NCBI GenBank assembly: GCA_030610965.1
Contig: JAUWQU010000264.1
Span: forward strand, 1-6,075
Length of the DNA: 6,075 nucleotides
Direction of reading: 5' to 3'
From: Phycisphaerae bacterium
GTDB taxonomy: Bacteria; Planctomycetota; Phycisphaerae; SM23-33
This document shows positions 4,889 to 6,075 of this stretch, one piece after another (within the stretch, counting starts at the first letter, position 1; each line of letters starts with the position of its first letter). The notes under the pieces were generated by a model. That model was given only the letters and a program-made list of their open reading frames with translations. It ran no database searches and had not been told where the DNA came from. The translations under genes were made by a program, and so were the position numbers.

Positions 4889-5105
4889 AGTGAAGATGAT
4901 CCTGCCGGCGTTGACGGAGGCGGTCTCTCCGTTTTTTCGGGCGCTGAAGTATTCGCTGTTTCCGCCGCTGGGGCTGGCGACGCTGGCGGGCTTCGGCCGC
5001 TATCCGGGCAAGCACGCAGGCAGGCCCGCAACCAGGCCCGCCAGCCTCGCGGCCGCGCCGCCCTGGGACGCCGCATCCTGGGCCCGCCGCAACAACCCCA
5101 GCTAG
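4884..5105 (+). pseudogene. Truncated 5' end of a B12-binding radical-SAM protein gene
   Basis: The frame begins MKVKMILPALTEAVSPFF, then RALKYSLFPPLGLATLAGF. This is the N-terminal strand and loop of B12-binding/radical-SAM proteins that begin in this way in planctomycetes and other bacteria; the family match is from memory. From about residue 38 the similarity stops abruptly. The rest (GRYPGKHAGRPATRPASLAA and onward) is Gly/Pro/Arg/Ala-rich with no family character and ends at TAG 5103-5105. A full protein of this type would be several hundred residues and carry a CxxxCxxC iron-sulfur motif, which is absent. The junction at roughly 4995-5000 is therefore the probable edge of a deletion. 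The start has a good AAGGGG site and lies 38 bases after the membrane gene, so it may still be translated. A functional short peptide cannot be excluded. Confidence 0.6.
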
Positions 5106-5262
5106 CCGTCCGTTTAGAAATGGATCTCGTCGCGAGAGCGCGCCGGGATTTCGAGCATCAAGGAAGAAACCGCAGGCAAAGCCTTAGCTTTGTTGAGGAC
5201 TTTTAATGCTGACGCAGACGCGCAGGAAACCAGGCCGCTCGCAGCAGAGATAGCTTTCTAAA

Positions 5263-5287
5263 CGGGCTGCCAGGGCTTTCCAGCCCG
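5263..5287. other. Intergenic stem-loop
   Basis: CGGGCTG (5263-5269) and CAGCCCG (5281-5287) form a perfect 7-bp stem with an 11-base loop. It lies between the radical-SAM remnant and the nucleotidyltransferase promoter. It could end upstream transcription, but no run of T follows on either strand, so a classical intrinsic terminator is not supported. Apart from this and the promoter I see nothing in 5106-5353. Confidence 0.35.
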
Positions 5288-5290
5288 GTC

Positions 5291-5317
5291 TTGTCAGGCC
5301 CGCAAGTTGCGTATACT
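5291..5317 (+). promoter_or_regulatory. Probable promoter of the nucleotidyltransferase gene
   Basis: TTGTCA (5291-5296) and TATACT (5312-5317) are good hexamers, each one base off sigma-70 consensus, but only 15 bases apart. Shifting the -35 one base upstream gives 16. The -10 lies about 37 bases before the ATG at 5354. It suggests that the toxin-antitoxin-like pair has its own transcript separate from the creD operon. Confidence 0.5.
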
Positions 5318-5353
5318 ATAGTGGTTGGCTCATAGCAGCAGGGACCGGCAGCC

Positions 5354-5698
5354 ATGAAGACGCTTGAGCGAATCCATCTCGACGCAAACGAACGTGCCGC
5401 GATCCGGGAGGTCGCCGCCCGCCTCAAGCATGACCTGCCGGTCGGCCGGGTCGTGTTGTTCGGCTCGAAGGCCCGCGGTACGGCCAGGGCCGATTCGGAC
5501 ATCGACCTGCTCGTCCTGACAACCTGCCCGGTAAATCGCGGTTTGCGGAGTCAGATATCGGAGCTTGTCTTTGAGGCAGGCCTTTCCAGCGACCTTACGC
5601 TCACGTCCGTCGTCGCGTGGGAGCAGGAGTGGCAAACCGGCCTGCTGCGCCTCTTGCCGATCCACCATGAAGTGGACCGTGATGGGTGCGAAGTATGA
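5354..5698 (+). CDS. MNT-type nucleotidyltransferase (MntA-like antitoxin domain)
   Basis: 114 residues, the usual size for a minimal nucleotidyltransferase. An N-terminal helix (about 10-27) leads to GRVVLFGSKARGTARADSDI (31-50), holding the GS-x10-D-x-D active site: G37 S38, with D49 and D51 as metal-binding aspartates. A third acidic residue is probably D80, in the strand DLTLTSVV. In the MntA-HepT type of toxin-antitoxin system this enzyme transfers nucleotides from ATP onto the HEPN ribonuclease partner and so silences it. That is family knowledge and has not been shown here. AGGG (5340-5343) lies ten bases before the ATG. The stop overlaps the next start as ATGA, the translational coupling typical of these pairs. 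The frame and catalytic residues are intact although the partner gene is broken. Confidence 0.85.
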   Translation: MKTLERIHLDANERAAIREVAARLKHDLPVGRVVLFGSKARGTARADSDIDLLVLTTCPVNRGLRSQISELVFEAGLSSDLTLTSVVAWEQEWQTGLLRLLPIHHEVDRDGCEV

Positions 5699-5877
5699 CG
5701 CAACCGGAAGACCAAGTGAGACTGACCGCCCTCTGGATGGCCAAGGCGGACGACGCGCTGGCTTCGGCGGATTTGGAACTTCAAGGCGGGCCATCAGGCT
5801 TTCGCCGTCAACAGGACATACTACGCCTGTTTCTACGCCGTCACCGCCCTGCTGCACAAGGAGGGAATGCAGTGTGA
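5695..5877 (+). pseudogene. HEPN-domain protein gene, frameshifted and 3'-truncated
   Basis: From the ATG at 5695 the frame reads MTQPEDQVRLTALWMAKADD, then ALASADLELQ, a normal HEPN first helix. It then loses family character (GGPSGFRRQQ...) and stops at 5875-5877. In the next frame, from about 5786, the missing half appears: AGHQAFAVNRTYYACFYA, then VTALLHKEGMQ (to 5872), the conserved second HEPN helix. Removing one G near 5785-5786 would join LELQ to AGHQAF exactly, so a single-base insertion explains the break. After MQ there is no HEPN sequence; the expected SKHSG-like region and the later helices with the catalytic Arg/His are gone. The second frame reads on without homology to TAG 5975-5977, inside element D. 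The gene thus carries two lesions. Its neighbour, the nucleotidyltransferase, remains intact. A GTG at 5686 is a possible earlier start, but the ATGA overlap is preferred. Confidence 0.75.
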
Positions 5878-5940
5878 CCGACCTTCCTTTCTGACAGCCT
5901 GCGCTTTACCCGGCCGATGCACACAATGCCCCGCGAGACA

Positions 5941-6075
5941 GAGGCTTCAGGCTTCAGACTTCAGGCTTCAGGCGTAGCAAAAACGGCGGGAGCTTCGCGA
6001 CTGCCGGCCACTGTTTCTTCTCCTGAAGCCTGTAGCCTCTTCTGTTGCCTGAAGCCTGTAGCCTGAAGCCTGTAG
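5941..6075. repeat. Repeat element D: heptad-armed inverted repeat (runs off the window)
   Basis: The left arm (5941-5975) is five 7-base words: GAGGCTT, CAGGCTT, CAGACTT, CAGGCTT, CAGGCGT. The right arm (about 6023-6075), read on the minus strand, gives CTACAGG, CTTCAGG, CTACAGG, CTTCAGG, then an interrupted stretch and another ACAGGCT, TCAGG. It therefore uses the same CAGGCTT/CAGGCTA vocabulary in inverted orientation. The right arm continues past the window edge. The loop (5976-6022) contains CGGCGGGAGCTTCGCGACTG, an imperfect GC hairpin similar to those in elements A and B. The element starts about 70 bases after the point where the HEPN homology ends. Confidence 0.75.

Noticed and set aside
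4769..5206. Plus-strand open frame of 145 codons over the radical-SAM remnant
   Set aside because: It is out of frame with both the membrane protein and the clear MKVKMIL start. Its sequence is Arg/Gln/Gly-rich without family similarity, although its last part could include remnant coding sequence that I cannot identify.
5263..5287. Intrinsic terminator
   Set aside because: The stem is good but no T tract follows on either strand, so it is reported only as a stem-loop.

Overview
The window looks like chromosomal accessory sequence from a GC-rich (roughly 60-65% by eye), probably planctomycetal (Phycisphaerae-like) bacterium. This rests on the character of several proteins: a secreted protein with a 'GMNWGYNYHTGGG' N-terminus, a Cys-rich DUF6485-type protein, a winged-helix regulator beside a small multi-pass membrane protein, a CreD homologue, and the start of a B12-binding/radical-SAM protein. 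It also rests on the style of the intergenic repeats. The lineage is an inference; no rRNA or marker gene is present.

Layout. 1-195 (minus): start of an exported protein with a near-consensus promoter at 287-315. 441-635 (minus): DUF6485-like small Cys-rich protein. 649-786: hairpin repeat element A. 848-893: palindromic operator and -10 box for the plus-strand locus. 921-1538: six-helix membrane protein of unknown function. 1599-1715 and 1722-1848: repeat elements B and C, back to back. 1868-2170: winged-helix regulator. 2227-2838, 2857-4209 and 4225-4845: membrane protein, CreD homologue, second membrane protein. 4884-5105: decayed 5' end of a radical-SAM gene. 5354-5698: MNT-type nucleotidyltransferase. 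5695-5877: its HEPN partner, broken by a +1 frameshift and a 3' truncation. 5941-6075: repeat element D, cut by the window edge.

How the genes work together. The regulator, membrane protein 1, CreD and membrane protein 2 lie on one strand with gaps of 56, 18 and 15 bases and so probably form an operon. The two membrane proteins are paralogues: their conserved W and YRE residues fall at identical residue numbers, and they bracket creD. A CTTTGTA/TACAAAG palindrome array upstream of 921 is the likely operator of the winged-helix protein. It suggests that 921-1538 and the regulator once formed a single compact transcription unit, now split by repeat elements B and C. The likely theme is envelope homeostasis under an autoregulated winged-helix repressor, but no substrate or signal can be read from the sequence.

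Most unusual content. There are four intergenic inverted-repeat elements whose arms are built from short words in tandem, each with its own vocabulary: period 7 in A, B and D, period 8 in C. Words differ at a few fixed columns. Three of the four loops hold a small GC-rich hairpin with a similar GGCGG-AG core. I do not recognise them as a named repeat family, and they are the best candidate for something undescribed here.
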